From Globodera rostochiensis (lineage: Eukaryota > Nematoda > Chromadorea > Rhabditida > Heteroderidae): a DNA stretch of 64,000 nt. The DNA is taken from NCBI GenBank assembly GCA_018350325.1, contig JAEVLN010000004.1, positions 1,426,001-1,490,000 of the forward strand, given 5' to 3'. The notes under the pieces were generated by a model that was given only the letters and a program-made list of their open reading frames with translations, had not been told where the DNA came from and did no database searches. The first letter of the stretch is position 1. Each line of letters begins with the position of its first letter. Positions 13,491-28,400 of this stretch are shown one piece after another. A program made the position numbers and the translations under genes.

Positions 13491-16400
13491 AGTGTGCCGT
13501 TGACTGTCACTCATAATTCTTTGTATCGAGCCCGAAATATGCCGTTGATTGCCCCTCATAATTCTTTGTATCGAGCCCGAAATATGCCGTTGATTGCCCC
13601 TCATAATTCTTTGTATCGAGCCCGAAATGTGCCGTTGATTGCCCCTCATAATTCTTTGTATCGAGCCCGAAATGTGCCGTTGATTGCCCCTCATAATTCT
13701 TTGTATCGAGCCCGAAATGTGCCGTTGATTGCCCCTCATAATTCTTTGTATCGAGCCCGAAATGTGCCGTTGATTGACCCTCATAATTCATTGTATCGGC
13801 CCGAAATGTGCCGTCGATTGACCCTCATAATTCTTTGTATCGAGCCCGAAATGTGCCGTTAAATGTTTCATAAATTCTGTGTAAATGTTATTTGTCGTTG
13901 TCGAACTTCACGCACAATCATCGGGGGCATTAGCATTTTTTGTCAAAATTGCTCCAAATTCAAAAAAAAATTAAAATACCTAAATTAAATTCACACTAAA
14001 AATATTTTAAAATGTTAATCTTTTTTTCTGCTCTCTGTCATCATTGCCTTGTGCCGAAGTTCGGGCAGTTCACTGACCGCAAGCAGTTCGTTCAACATTG
14101 ACTTGTGTGATCAAAAATCAGTGTTAAGAGAATAAACACATTTTTTTTACTTGGTCCAATTGTCCTAGCTGAATTCCTTTTGTCCTCCTCATGCCGCTTT
14201 TGTCTAATTGGTCATCCCCGGAGGGCATTTGACGAGGCAATGACGGCAAAGTGTGCTTGTCGTAGCTAACTTTGTATTTGTTTGGACCCAGAATTTTTGT
14301 TGTGGCGGTGGACGGCTTCTCCCGTACGGTTTGGGCCGGTTGAAAAAATTCTGGAATTTCCATGCCATAAATTTTGAGCCCGTGGGGCTTTTTTAAGCTA
14401 TGTTTATGTCTCCGGGGCGTTTGTTTGCCCGGAAGTTTTGTCGTATGTTTACCTTCGCTTGTTTGCTTTTTGTCTCCCTCAATTTCGAACAAATTTCGTT
14501 GAACCAATTTGTCTATTGTCAACCGTTCAGTGTCAAATTGAGGACGAGGTCGTCGAGTTGGAGCAGTGTTCAGAACAAACTTTGCTCTGTAAATGTTAGT
14601 CCGACGTTCTATATTCAAATTCCCCCCCCCCCCCGAGTCGGGTATATTGGTTCAAGCCCAATTATCCGTTCCCTAATTACCGTGGCTTCTTTACCTTCTC
14701 ATGCTTTTTTCTCTCGACATTTGCGCTTCTCCGCCGTCGTAACCGTTCTCAGACTGATCAACAACAACAACGCCATGTTTCGGATGTTGTAAATTGGGCA
14801 CTCCAAGGGCAACTGCTGTCGGCTGGCGAGGGAAAAGATTGTTTTTGGATGGATCTAAAATTTTTCGATTTTTTTTATATTTTAACATTTTCAAACAAAA
14901 ATTAAACCTTCTTTGGCTACTTCTCCAAGCAATTCAGCATCCTTGTTCGTTCTACTGGTAAATGAATTGAGCATTGACGGAATCTGATTGAGAAACCTGC
15001 AAAATTTATGATTATTTATTAAAAAACAATTTAAACAAATTTTTAGAACCAGTTTTGATGGTTAAGTGAACTCACAACATAAGTCCAGGCAACTGTCGAA
15101 TGTCGATAGGTGCCGGTGGGAATGGCACTTCGCCTCTGGCGTCAGACGTGGACGGCATTGACAAGCCCGCAAATGGTGATGGACTGCCCAACAAATCCAT
15201 CGGCCGTTCCGGCAAAGGATTCGGCACAATTGCCGACATTTTTGGCATTTTTAAGTACTATTTTGAATGCTTTTTGTGTCTTAAAGAATTCGGCTAATTA
15301 CCCTCAGGACATCATTTAGCTTCCATTTTGCTGTGGTTGGTGCCAATTCTGCTGCTGCTGCTGTCGTAGCAGCTACCGTCGACGTTGTTACAGTACTCAT
15401 CGGAATTGAAGCTACCGTAACTGGTAGGGGCATAGCTAAAGCTGTTGTCGTGTTCGGTTGTTGCTTGTTGTTCACATCGTTTTCTGGTCCAATTTAACAA
15501 TCTCACACCAAACGTTTTGATCATTTCAATTTTTTTTACCGCCGTGCCGTCCCATCATGGCACAAAGTTGCCCGCCGGCGCTGCCGTTCACATTGCTGCC
15601 ATCAAATTCATCGTGTTCTTCTTCTGCCTCCGGCGCTTTTTGTGCGCCCGCCTTCGGCGAACATCCATCGCCTGCTGTCGACATACGATCATCTCCCCGG
15701 GGCGCCATGGTTACGGTTTGCCCTGCTGCTGTTGCTGTTCGATTCAAATGCTCTTGCTGGGCTTGCACTAGTCAAAAGAAAGAAGAATTGATCGGTGAAT
15801 GTCTGATCATTTTTGAACTGATCAAAACAAAATTTCTGAGCCCCGATCGGCTTCTGACCATAAATTTGCACTAATTTAGAAAAAAAGCTCTGATCAGATT
15901 TAGGTTTAAGGTCCAGATCAAGTCTCAGTAGCTAAATGCAGTCAGCTTTATTGGTCTGGATTTAATGATTGAAACTTTAAAATGGATTTTATTCGTATGA
16001 TCTGATCTGTCGTTCACTGATTTTTGAAGAGTTCAAACAGATCGGAGATCAGAGAGCATATTTGGATCATTGTGCACAATTGGCGACCGGAGATGACCTT
16101 GTTGAAAAGGATGAGTTTGTCCCCATCGTTGTTCCAGTTTGCCTAGTGAATGTTGGCGTTCTGTGCCGGCATTGCTCCCGCCGGCGATTGTCCATCGACC
16201 ATTTGAACTTTTTATGCCTTTGACCTCCAATAATGCCACGGCAAAATTGGACAGAAAAATGCCTGCGATTTTTTGACACCAAAAAGTTAAAAAAAACCAA
16301 ACAGAGAAACGACTCACAAAATGCCAACAAATGGCATGACGACAAATTTGGCATTTTTGTTTATGGTCAGTCAGCTGATCGGATACAAATTCGGGTCATC

Positions 16401-19400
16401 GAATGATTTGTCACAATTTTTGAGAGTGAATTTGGAATGAAGTGCATAATGAGGGGCGCTAGACGAAAGTTCGTCGTCAATTGGTGAAGAAAGAACATTT
16501 TCGGCTTACATTTTCCGCTCGAAATTCGCAATTTTTGGGTCAAATGAGCAGAGAGATGCCATTATATTCAGAAAGTTATTTAAATTGGTTTTGTATTTAT
16601 GTAAAATTATTTTAAATATCAAAAGTTTCAATTAAAAATCGCTTTAAGAATATTTTATTTCAAGATTTTTTATTAATAAAAACAATTATTGTTTTCACTT
16701 CAACAAAAGTTAGCGATAAGAAGAATTATTTGATAATTAAATTTAAAAGATTAATAATCAAAAACATTTTAGAATTAAATTAAATCCTTTTTTGAAATAT
16801 TTTAATAATTAAATATAAAATTATTTTTTAATAATTTGCAAAACGTCTGTTGTTTAGCCGATCGACAAAATGGATCGTTTTACCCATCGAATTCCCTCGC
16901 TTTCCCCTCTCTGCATTCCCTCCCTAAATTTTCGCCTCTCTCCCCCCCCCCCCGCCATTAGCCCCCCCCCCCCCCCCCGGGGGGATTGATTTGGAGAGCA
17001 TTTTTTTGTATGTTTCTCCATGCTTTTTGTCTCTCCACCAATGTTCTTGCTTTCCTCTTCATCTCTGTCGTCTCTCCCTCTTTCTCTCTCCCTCTCTCTG
17101 TTCTCTTTTTACTTTCCCGCACTTCCCCCCCCCCCCCCCCCCCGGGGGGCGACCGCCGCCGTCATTCCATTTATATTCTCGACGCGGTTTCAATTGCCTT
17201 TCTCCAAAACTAAAAACGAATCAAAACAAATGAAAATAAAAGTGAGGGGGCAAAGAAAACGCCGTTTTCGTCACCTTCTTTTATATTGCTGGAGGGAAAT
17301 TGTTCCTAAAATTTTGACCGATCATTCCCTCCCCCCCCCCCCCCAATTCTGATCATTTTACCCATCATTTGGTGGAAGTTGTTTTACTCCGATTTGAATT
17401 TCCCATTTTTTTTGTTGTAATTTTCAAGATGCATCCGGACACCGGTTATCCGGGTGAATTATCCGGTTTCCGGGACATCCGGTAATGGGAATCCTTGTCC
17501 CGGATTCCGGAACCGGTTGGTTGTCCATGGAGACGGATAATATCCGGTGTTGAACACCAAACAACCCTTTCAACGAGCGGTTCATAAATTCCCCCTAAAG
17601 GAGTGCCTGCTGCCCCCTATATAAAATGGGGGGAAAGGCTACGGAAGGAAAATGCGCCCGCCCCTCGGGGGATGTATTTATTTCAAAAAAAAATGTTTCC
17701 CAAAATAAAATAAAGTCTCGAGCATTAATTGCGCTTTTAATCGAACGGACAGCAAGCACACAAATATGAGCATTGATTGTCGCCTTCAAATTGCGATCAC
17801 TCCCTTCACAAATCGATGTGTGCCCGACGGCATCAAATCTGTGGAGAGGTTGGGGTGATCAAACGCTAAATGAAATTTTGTCAAAAAATGTTTAAATGTT
17901 TTTGCCAGGTTTGAGCCGTCGCTGCTGGCCCGAAGGCCATGGCCTCGGATATGCCAAGGCCGAGGCCGATGTGCCGAAGGCGGACAAGGCGGCGAAATTG
18001 TGGCCGAACGAATTTTGGTGGGCGGCAACAAAAAAAACATACAAATTAAACCAATTTTTAGATCACTTGGCATGGAAATGATCTCATTTTTCCGATCGCT
18101 GAAAATGTAAAAATAATTTTTTGTTTTCGAAAAAAAAACATTTAGCCAAAACCAATCGCCGAACGGTCCGCCAAACATGACACGGAAATTTTCTATCACG
18201 GCTCCTTTCTATGCCAACTGGACGGCCAAGTTGCCTATCAGCCAGCACCCGGAAATTGGACACATTATTTTATTTTGGTACAAAAAGCGCCACTTTTTCT
18301 GATCATTTTTAAAAACAACATTTTTAGGTTGAAAGTCCGGTGGCCGAAACGCATGCCGTCCGATTTGGGCCCAACCAAACCGCAGTTGTGGACACTTTCG
18401 TCAAACATTCAATGCCAATTCCGCTAGAAGGCCAATTCGAATTTGACGCATGGCATCGAAATGTGCGTGCGTCTGTTTGAATGTTTGGCATTGCGTTTTG
18501 GCGTTTTAAATTACACAAAAACGGACAAAAAAAAGTGTCTAAAATGTCGAAATTGTCAAACTCCAATGGACAAAGTGACGAATTTGGTTAAAAATGGACA
18601 AAATATCAAAGATTCTTTTAGAGAAGGCTCAAAGACCAAATTGTTTATTTGCATTTTCAGGTCAATGCTCTCATCCAATTGGGCCCAGACCCCGCCGGGC
18701 CTTGTCCTCTGGTTGTCAACCTTTGTAAAGTACGGCATTTCCCCCCCCCTCCACTCATTTTTCAAAAAATTTGTTTCTAAGGTAAATCGAGTGGCCCCAA
18801 TTGCCATTCGGCGACAGGGAATACCGCCGGAGGAAGCACTTCCGTCCAAAAAGGTGCTTAAAAAACCCCCCAAGCAGTTTTTGATTCGGACTAACGTTTT
18901 TTTTTTGATCAATCTTTAGTCCCTTTTTCAGGTCGCAAAATTGCCACAACTTCCGCATTCTTTTGCCAAAGAGGTGAAGCCGTTGAGTGACGCCGATTCG
19001 ATGGCATTTGCCCCCTACGGCCAATTGGTTGCCGACTTTTTGCATTATGCGGAACAGCCAAGCGAAGTGCAGTGGCCCGGTGTTCCCGACGACGAAATGG
19101 GCGGTAAGCAATTGGCACCAGTGATTATGGCACTGATCAGAATTTTGTTTGGACTGATCAGACCGCCGTTAAATTTGATTCAGTTAACGGATTGGTCTAA
19201 TCACTTTTGAAGCATCAGAGATCACTGTTTTGTGCTGATCAATTCCATCAGAACTTCCGTGTCCGATCACTCATATTGATTGTCTCTTGATTTTGAGATG
19301 GAATTGCGGGGACGCTGATCCAAGAGTTTGTCGTCAGATGGGTGCCTAACGACGGGGACGAGCCGGATCAGCTGGTGCTCGAGTTTGAGGGCATCAGCGG

Positions 19401-22400
19401 CTCTTTGGCCGGTCAAAAAGGACGTCCCGGTGCCACCTATTCGTCCGAGCTCGGCATTTACAAAGCCAATGTGAGTGAGCGATTTGCCCTGATAACATTG
19501 ATTCTGACCTTGGGATTAACACTGATTCGGACCGGAATTCCGATCACTCGGAGCTCTGTCGGGATTAACATTTATTCTGACCTCGGGATTAACACTGATT
19601 CGGACCAGAATTCCGATCACTCAGAACTCTATTTGAGGTCAAGAATTAGCAGATCAAATCACGAGAATGAAGAACGTTACCCTCGTCTAAAAATGGTCCG
19701 ATCAAAAGGCACAGATAGCCATGGCACCATTTTATGATCAGTGGGATCCTTCAAAAACTTTAATTTTTAAACTAAAAAACGTTTGATTGTCAGTTGTTGA
19801 TGGCGCGTCCTGATGGCAGGTAATTAAATATATTTGTTTAATTTTAAATTCAAATTTTTTGTTTCAGTTTCTACTTGCACCCCTCCGAGCCGTCCGACGC
19901 GTTTGCAATGGCAGTCGCATTGGGCGATTCGCAGACGGGCGAACCGCTTGACGACTCCCTGCAGGCGTTCATCTTTAGAAACGGTCGGTTGGTGGCACTC
20001 TCGAGAAGCACGGCATGGCGTTCACTTGCAACTAGAGAGACCGGATTAAGCAATTTCCCATTTTGGTCGAGAATCAATCTCGGACTCGAGATTGCTGGGC
20101 CGGTAAATTTTTGGCACTTTTTTAGGCCAAGCACCCCGACTGAACCCGGGCGTTTGGCACAGTGTGCCAATTCCATTGGCGGGCTCGGCATCGATGATCT
20201 TCACCGAAGTGATCGCTGCAACAAACGCAAATCTGGTCGCAAATGTGCTGGCGGAAGCGGGACATCCAATTCAATTTGTCCAAGCGGTGTAACAACCGCT
20301 GAAATTTTTAATAGCCCCCCCCCCCAATTTTTTGCATGTGAATTTTTATACTTTTCTTTGAAACCCCGCCGGCAAAATCATTTTCATGAAATTTAAATGG
20401 AACTCAGCACACTTTGATCTGCTGTTGGTGCCATTGCCGCCTCTGTTGCCGGGGGTTTCAAATTTCCAATGCCAGATTGGCCGCCATGCTTTCACAACAA
20501 AATGGCTGGACAAATTTATGTGGGCTTTCTTAGAGGACATTTTGGGAGATTCCCTGCCATTACCACCCAATCAATTAATTTATCCCCCCGGGGGCGGATA
20601 TTGTCCTCTTACCGTAAATTGATTAAAAAGTCAAATAATAATTGATATTCTAAATACAAAAAAATTGCTATGTCATTCATTTCAACTCGATTTTTATGCT
20701 TTTACTGAATAAAAAAATTGTACAACAAATCCTTCTGACAATGGTGAGAATATCAGCGAGTAAAAGTGTCGCTTTGACGGCTCAAGTTGTCCGGATTTTG
20801 TGCCAATTTAAAGATGCCAAAAATAACAAAATAAAATTCTAAATACTTTCACATAAAATTGGTAAACTTTATGCAGATAAGACTTGAGTATAAAGAAAAA
20901 CTAATTTATTTTGGGCCGGGCCCTATCCCTTTCTTTCTTTGGCCATGGGTTGGTGGGGGGGCAGGTCCCGGGCTCCTCCTCCCTACCCCCTCCGGTTACG
21001 GCACTGGGGGGGGGGGGGGGTACGGCACTGGGGGGGGGGGGGGGGGGTAATCAATGAACGGGCCACAGCTGTCGTCCAACAAAGGACGAATGTGGGGGGT
21101 GACCTTTGAAATTCAAATGCTTCCTTGCTGGACGGACGATTTCGGCTGCTGTTGGGCCGGAAGTTTATGGCCAATCCCCGCATTGGGCCGGAAATTGTCC
21201 CCGCATTGGGCCGGGAATTGCTGCACCCGTCCCCGCATTGGACCGGGAATTGCTGCACCCGTCCCCGCATTGGGCCGGGAATTGCTGCACCCGTCCCCGC
21301 ATTGGGCCGGGAATTGCTGCCACGTCCCCGCATTGGGCCGGGAATTGCTGCACCCGTCCCCGCATTGGACCGGGAATTGCTGCCACGTCCCCGCATTGGG
21401 CCGGGAATTGCTGCACCCGTCCCCGCATTGGACCGGGAATTGCTGCACCCGTCCCCGCATTGGGCCGGGAATTGCTGCACCCGTCCCCGCATTGGGCCGG
21501 GAATTGCTGCCACGTCCCCGCATTGGGCCGGGAATTGCTGCACCCGTCCCCGCATTGGGCCGGGAATTGCTGCCACGTCCCCGCATTGGGCCGGGAATTG
21601 CTGCCCCATCCCCGCATTGGGCCGGGAATTGCTGCCCCGTCCCCGCATTGGGCCGGGAATTGCTGCCACGTCCCCGCATTGGGCCGGGAATTGCTGCCCC
21701 ATCCCCGCATTGGGCCGGGAATTGCTGCCCCGTCCCCGCATTGGGCCGGGAATTGCTGCCCCGTCCCCGCATTGGGCCGGGAATTGCTTCCCCGTCCCCG
21801 CATTGGATGGACCGGAAATTGTCGATCATTCATGCTTTTCCTTTGAGTTTAGAAGCTTTTATTTTATGACAGAAAATGATGAAAAAGAAGGTCATTGGCC
21901 CAACCGGCAACATGGCAAGCTTTATCGAGCTCATCCCTGCCATGTTGCGCGCACTCTTTAATGGTGCCAGAGAGCAATGGCGGCGCAGGCGGGCAGGTGA
22001 ACGCGCGGTACAGACGCGTTCGCCCCTACCTGCGCGCGCGCAGGCGTGCCCGCCTGCGCGAAACGGCCGCGCACCGGCACCACCAATGGTTGCGGATCAG
22101 GCATTGCCTTTAGAGGAGATGCCCCCCGAGGATGCAGCCTTGATGGATGTGCTGAAGATGAACATCACCAGAAAGCAGAACGAACAGTTCAACAACACAA
22201 AAAAAATATATTATTCATTTCAAATTATCAATTAATTAATTTTGTTTTATTTTTGTAATTGCCCACTTTTCCTTAATATTTTAAACCCCAAAATGCACTG
22301 AAAACGAGGTAAATTTACGGGAAAAATCCAATGAATTGTTGGCCCCGGCATTTGATCGGGAATTCCCATCCCGGCATTTGATCGGGAATTCCCATCCCGG

Positions 22401-25400
22401 CATTTGATCGGGAATTCCCATCCCGGCATTTGATCGGGAATTCCCATCCCGGCATTTGATCGGGAATTCCCATCCCGGCATTTGATCGGGAATTCCCATC
22501 CCGGCATTTGATCGGGAATTCCCATCCCGGCATTTGATCGGGAATTCCCATCCCGGCATTTGATCGGGAATTCCCATCCCGGCATTTGATCGGGAATTCC
22601 CATCCCGGCATTTGATCGGGAATTCCCATCCCGGCATTTGATCGGGAATTCCCATCCCGGCATTTGATCGGGAATTCCCATCCCGGCATTTGATCGGGAA
22701 TTCCCATCCCGGCATTTGATCGGGAATTCCCATCCCTGCATTTGATCGGGAATTCCCATCTCGGCATTTGATCGGGAATGCCATCCCGGCATTTGATCGG
22801 GAATTCCTATCCCGGCATCGGATCAGGAATTCCCATTCCGGCATTTGATCGGGAATTCCCATCCCTGCATTTGATCGGGAATTCCCATCTCGGCATTTGA
22901 TCGGGAATTCCCATCCCGGCATTTGATCGGGAATTCCCATCCCGGCATTTGATCGGGAATTCCCATCCCGGCATTTGATCGGGAATTCCCATCCCGGCAT
23001 TTGATCGGGAATTCCCATCCCGGCATTTGATCGGGAATTCCCATCCCGGCATTTGATCGGGAATTCCCATCCCGGCATTTGATCGGGAATTCCCATCCCG
23101 GCATTTGATCGGGAATTCCCATCCCGGCATTTGATCGGGAATTCCCATCCCGGCATTTGATCGGGAATTCCCATCCCGGCATTTGATCGGGAATTCCCAT
23201 CCCGGCATTTGATCGGGAATTCCCATCTCGGCATTTGATCGGGAATGCCATCCCGGCATTTGATCGGGAATTCCTATCCCGGCATCGGATCAGGAATTCC
23301 CATTCCGGCCATCGGATCGGGAATTCCTATCCCGGCATCGGATCGGGAATTCCCATCCCGGCATTTGATCGGGAATTCCTATCCCGGCATCGGATCGGGA
23401 ATTCCCATCCCGGCATCGGATCGGGAATTCCCATCCATCGGGAATTGCTGTGGCTTCATCTCTCTGTAAATCTATTTTTGTTTACAGTAATGCATTAATG
23501 TAAAATTCCGTCAATCACCACAACCTTTTGCCGTGCACACGTAAAAAGCATTTGTTCAACAACAACAGGCTCATCGACGTCACCTCGCCATTTTGCTCCA
23601 TCCGTTCTCTTTTTACACATCATTTTCATTCTTTTTTATGTGCCGGTCCATCCGCCATTAAGTGGGGATTAATAATAATAATAATAATAATCTAACCAAC
23701 TCCATTAATTGTTTTCGAACAATTGGAAGCCGCTTTTTCTTTCAATTCAAATCCGTTCAAAGTGCGGGGGAGGATGAACATAAACCAATCATTCATTATT
23801 CATCGATAACCTTCAGATTCTTTAATTTCCCATTTTTTGTCCACAGAAATTCAATGGTTTTCATCTCAAAAATTGAAAAGAATATGCATTCTTGCCCCTC
23901 AGACTGCGACCGAGACGAACCCTCCAAATGCCGAGAGTTTTTGAGTCGAGACCTGAACCCGAGATTGACCCCCCGAGACTCAAAACCGAGACGAAACCCC
24001 CAAGATTTTTTGAGACTGGAGCCCTAACAAATAAAACCGAGACTCTCGAGCTTCACCAATGGACAGCATTTTTGGTTAGACAAAAATCCATTGATTGTAA
24101 AGCGCAGCAATTGGCCATATCCAAAATATGGGAATGAATTTTTGTCTCGCAATAATTGCAAATGCTTTCTCCCCACTTATTTTGCTCAGTTGTTATGCCA
24201 TTTTAGGCCAATGGCTAATCCTTTTTGTTGCTTTTATGGCTTCCTTTTTGTTTGGTTAAGAATTTGTGTGACAACCGGTGTGCCTTGACAACAGCCAAAT
24301 GTGGCACATTTTGTTACTGAACAATTGGCATAACAATTCTTTTTGCCAACAAAAGCGAAAGTGCGTTAATATAGCTTCAGTTTCTAAAACTAGAGCTTTT
24401 GATTTACCAATTTTTAGTTAGTTAAAATTTTCAAATTAAAACGGTTTAGTCCGGTGCCCGGAAGGACGTCATGATTAGGAAGCCTGGACCCTTAGGGGAC
24501 GGCATAGTCGGGCGGTTGGGGGTATAATGTTGTTGCTTGTCAGGTCGTCAGCTCGGGGCTTAACCCTGGTTTTTGAAGAATTTATAATGCCGCCGGAATC
24601 TGCAAAAAAGCTCAATCAAATTTAACGATCTCAAAACATGTCATGGCGCATGAATGTGTTTTTAAGAAACGATGCGACAATCTTACAAATTGGCTACATT
24701 TTTTAGTTAACGCTCCGGCAGACATTCATTCATTCCTTAACGTGCAACAAATTTTAAATCGGCTTAATATTTTGCTGAGCGCAAATGATGGGATGGCACC
24801 GACCGGCGGATATTCCTCCCCCCCCCCGCCCCCACTCAGTCAATGTTTACATTTTATGGCATTTTTGCGGGGCTTTTTGATGCTGTGAGGAGTCTCCGCC
24901 ACCACCACTTTTGCTGCTGGAGGGCAAATTTTTAGAATTTATAGCCATTGCCCCGCGGGCAATTTGACTCAAAAGGAAACATTTAAAAAACTTTCCATTA
25001 CAAAGATTCACTTTAATGTGAAATGTTTCGTTGCCATCGCTTTTTTTGGCCACTTCAGCTTAAGTGAACGCCTTTTTGTCTTTCTTTTTTGGGCTTTTCC
25101 GCCTCACTCCTTCATCTTTTCCGCTTAATAAATTCTTTATAAAAAATAATTATATTTTATTTTACTTAATAATTTAAATTTAAAAAAATATAATTAATGG
25201 GCAAAATTCGTATTTTGTCCATTAAAATCACTGCTTATCATCGATGAAATGTAGTTGCCCAATTATATATGCTAATTGGGCCATTTTGTTAAATGAAGCC
25301 TTTCCTCCTCTGACAACGACAAAACTTTGCCGCCATCTCTCATTAAACAAAATGGCATTAAAAAGAGTTTTGATTAACATGCACACTTTTAAGGTTTTAA

Positions 25401-28400
25401 AATTGATTGTTTGATGTTGTTAACCCACCGAATTCACTTTGTTCTGTTCACAAGCATCGATTTGATCGGCTTTTTTGCAACTCATCAAGTTCAAGCAGTA
25501 TCCGCAGAACAACAACTTTTCAAGAATGAAGACGCATTTGGCGTGCAATACTTGTCGCTATTGAAGCAACAATTGCGCAGGTAAGGTGTTAAGGGTTTTC
25601 TGCTTCTATACGACTTCCGAACGTTCGGAATCCAGATTTATTTTTTTGGAATTTTTATGGCATTCAAAAACTAACAAAATCAACATTTTTTAGTCGGCCG
25701 AGGCATATCGAACAAGTACAGAAGAAGACATCGCATGGGACTGAGCTTGATCGACAACGCGTTGGCAATGTTGTGATCATCAAAAAACGAAAGGCGGAAT
25801 GGGACCCGGAACAGTTTGGAGCTAATCGAATGCTGCTGAAACAGGAGCCGGGACGCGAAACTGATGATGATGTTGATGATCAACGACGACAGCAACGTGT
25901 TCAACCACATCACAACACCCATCGATACCAGCAAATGGCGATGGAGGAAGAGCTGCGACGTGAACAGGCGATGAGCCAGTCCTTTTTGGTACATATGGAC
26001 ATCAAAACCCCCCGGGGGGGGGGGGTTGAAATGCCCGACATCCGGGTCTTGTCCGTCCCCAACTCTTGTTGTAACTGTTATCAACAAAAATGTTCAGCTT
26101 CTGGTCGCTTTCTGTGCCGTCCTCTTCTCGTTGATGCTGTCCATTCTCGGCTTTGCCACCTTCTACTACGTGTCCATCATCCATCGGGGCGGCTTTGCCT
26201 GTTGGGCCACCACTGCCGGGCCAATGGGCCACCATTTGCAAGAGTTGGCCGAAACCGGTGGACAGTCGTCCAAAGAGTGCACTACGGTAGTGACGATGGG
26301 CGAGGATACGGTGGCGACGACGACCACCACGACAGTACACCGCCCGGGTGACAAGAAGTCGAAGAAGTCGTCGCGCAATGACCTGAGGCGGAAGTCGTCG
26401 CCTTGGCCATAAAGAGGGGATACTGTAGAGCGCTCTACAGTACCGTAAACAATCTGTGATCGATGTAAAATTGAAAAAAGAATCTATTTTCCAAAATATT
26501 TTATGTGCTTTATATTTTGTCAAACATTCATTATAATACATACATCATACCATATTATTGTGAAATAATTTTATACATTGCAAATGTTTGTTTTTAAGCT
26601 GGTGGTGACAAATGACTCGAGGACAAATGTCTTCCCGGACAAAAGGTCAACAAACAAGAGTCAGACAAAATACTCAAAAAATCAAGGATTATCTTCATTT
26701 TTGGGCCTAGCTTTTTGGAAATTTCACTAATCACTTAGGCTTTTCAATTGAAGGCTTCTTCTCTTTTAGAGCTTTCAATTGATACCAAAATTATCTAATT
26801 CAGTTCATGGGAGAAAAGCTACAGCGCTTCAAACGCGCTGACGTCGAATTAGCCCGTCCGTTTTTCATTTTAAAAGTTTTGGCATTCTGTTTACGCCAAT
26901 GAATTTAATTTTTTTTTATTTTTACCGTTCATTTGTCAGCGTCCGTTGTTTATGTCCGTGATTTTTGTTCTGTTTTTTTGAACTCAAACTCCCGCATTTT
27001 TTGGAAACGGAGTACATAAAATAATTTTTTTAGCCTGTGGCAGTACAGGAACAAACTTGCCAACTTCCGTTTTTTGCTCATCAACGGCACATTGTGAAAG
27101 AAAACTGACTTCTGCGCAGAATTGAAATGATCCGTCCAAACATTTGCTTTCGCCAAGATGGCATTGATTTGGCCACAAATAATGGAAGCATAAATTCCAT
27201 TGAATTGCCTATTCATTGTTTTGATGTGGTAAGCAGAGCTGTCATAGATTTGGTTTTTTTTTGTTTTTAATTAGTCCAATTTGAGAAAAGATTCTTTTTG
27301 GACAAATTCTTGCAACAAAAGTCAACATATTCTTCTTTCTACGAATTTAAATCGCATCATTTCAATATTTAAAAGCATTTTTCAATTTAGATAATTGCCC
27401 GTCTGAACAAACGTCCGTTGCCCAAATGTCCGCCAAGCATTCCCAACGAGTGCTTCCCGCTGTTTGTCACATTGTACAAAGGCAATTTCCGCCATTTGCG
27501 CGGATGCATTGGCACTTTCAACCGCAATTTGCCTCTGCACGAGGGTCTGAACGAATATGCTCAAATCAGGTTTGACGGGAAACAAAAACGGGTGTAAAAG
27601 TTGTATGGAAATAATCCATTTTCAGTGCCTTTCGAGACACTCGTTTTGATCCGGTGAGTCGCCGGCTCCGATCAGATCTGATCAAGCTTTGAAAATTGTT
27701 CGGTTTACAGCTTATCCAATTAGAAAAAAAGTTGGAAATTTTATGGAAATTGTATGGCGCAATGAAGGCCCAACCAATTCAAGCTGTACTTTTTAGAAAC
27801 TTCGAAAAGATGTATTTTACTTTGTTTTTCACCAAAAATAAGTGAAAAATTTTTAACTAAGAAAAATCCAAATTGAGGTTACACTGCACGAAGTGCCCTC
27901 ACTGCAATGTCGCGTTTCACTTCTGGTCTGTTTTGAGCCGGCTGATGACTATCGCGACTGGGTGGTTGGCTTGCATGGCATTCGCATTGAATTCAGTCAG
28001 CACCATCGTCCGCTGAATGCCGTTTATCTGCCGGAAGTTGCTTTTGACAATGGTTAAGCATTTGTATGGCATTGATTAGGACTGATCAGACGGGTTCAAA
28101 GTGATCGGACCCGCAAAAGTCTGTTTTCGATATTTTCAGTGAACTTGTGGTTCGCTCAATTTTTTTTGCGAATTTTTGTTGAACCCTCTGAATTTCATAA
28201 GTTATTTGTATTCCTTGTCACGACAACGACATTTGTTGTTCTACAGGTTGGGACCATGTTGAGACGGTCAACAATTTGATGTGGAAGGGCGGCTTCAAGG
28301 GCGACATCACCGAGACGGACCGGCTGTCGGTGCTGGTGGAGCGCTTTCAGTCCGATAGAAGTTCCGTCACTTACGAGGTTAGCTTACCGCCATTTTTCGG